In this document: piece after piece, positions 6,758 to 6,844 of the stretch
How the letters are laid out: every line of letters begins with the position of its first letter
How positions within the stretch are numbered: position 1 is the stretch's first letter
NCBI GenBank assembly: GCA_024278285.1
Contig: JAJRTM010000880.1
Coordinates: 1 to 6,844 of the forward strand
Direction: 5' to 3'
Length of the DNA stretch: 6,844 bases
DNA from: Planctomycetota bacterium
GTDB taxonomy: Bacteria > Planctomycetota > Planctomycetia > Planctomycetales > Planctomycetaceae
The notes under the pieces: generated by a model
Seen by the model: the letters and a program-made list of their open reading frames with translations, nothing else
What the model was told of the DNA's origin: nothing
The model's database searches: none
Translations under genes and position numbers: made by a program

Positions 6758-6844
6758 ATGACTTCACAAATTTCTCGCCGTAGTATGATGAAGCAAGTTG
6801 CAGCCGGGAGCGCCGTTGCTGTTCTCGGATCACACACCACAGCC
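6758..6844 (+). CDS. N-terminus of a Tat-exported protein, 3'-truncated
   Basis: Only 29 residues are visible before the window ends. The ATG is preceded by AAGGAA (6745-6750) with a 7-nt gap. The sequence MTSQISRRSMMKQ, followed by a hydrophobic VAAGSAVAVLG, is a twin-arginine signal (S-R-R-x-[M/F]-M-K), so the product should be folded in the cytoplasm and exported by the Tat system. In planctomycetes such starts are common on Gfo/Idh/MocA-type oxidoreductases and sugar isomerase-like proteins, but the mature part is not visible and no function is assigned. Confidence 0.7.
   Translation, partial: MTSQISRRSMMKQVAAGSAVAVLGSHTTA

Overview
The window reads as an ordinary chromosomal segment of a planctomycete (PVC superphylum) with mid-range GC. 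Four things point there: the 5' gene ends in a cytochrome c domain of the PVC heme-binding type with a planctomycete-style C-terminal beta domain; the 3' edge opens a Tat-exported protein (SRRSMMK) of the sort common in this phylum; start signals are often weak; and most genes stand alone. This assignment is inferred from protein style, and no rRNA or tRNA is present to confirm it.

Layout. 2-883 (+) is the C-terminal part of a large c-type cytochrome-like protein. 912-1697 (+) is an AIM24/TIGR00266 protein. 1698-1942 is a gap holding an inverted-repeat element and, closer to the next gene, a set of nested hairpins. 1943-2632 (+) is a DUF3592 membrane protein that overlaps by ATGA with 2629-4461 (+), a long-form UbiD-family decarboxylase with intact catalytic and metal-binding residues. 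After a 223-nt gap, 4685-4876 (+) encodes a 63-residue two-helix membrane protein that converges on lspA (signal peptidase II, 4914-5504, minus). Divergent from lspA is an unrecognised 51-codon ORF (5550-5705, +), followed by a TIGR01777-type NAD(P)-binding SDR/epimerase (5752-6708, +). The start of a Tat-signal protein (6758 on) is cut by the window edge.

How the genes fit together. The only tight physical link is DUF3592-UbiD, which is probably translationally coupled. LspA serves lipoprotein maturation, UbiD-type enzymes serve quinone or aromatic-acid decarboxylation, and the cytochrome fragment and Tat protein belong to the exported proteome. The region therefore leans towards envelope and redox housekeeping but is not one pathway.

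I see no phage, transposase, CRISPR, toxin-antitoxin or defence module, and no strong case for a new multi-gene system. The most interesting material is non-coding: a 24-nt motif (18 fixed positions around a 6-nt spacer) occurring in two separate intergenic gaps, one copy inside a dyad repeat, and a leader before the DUF3592 gene in which the whole loop of one hairpin is complementary to the apex of the next.
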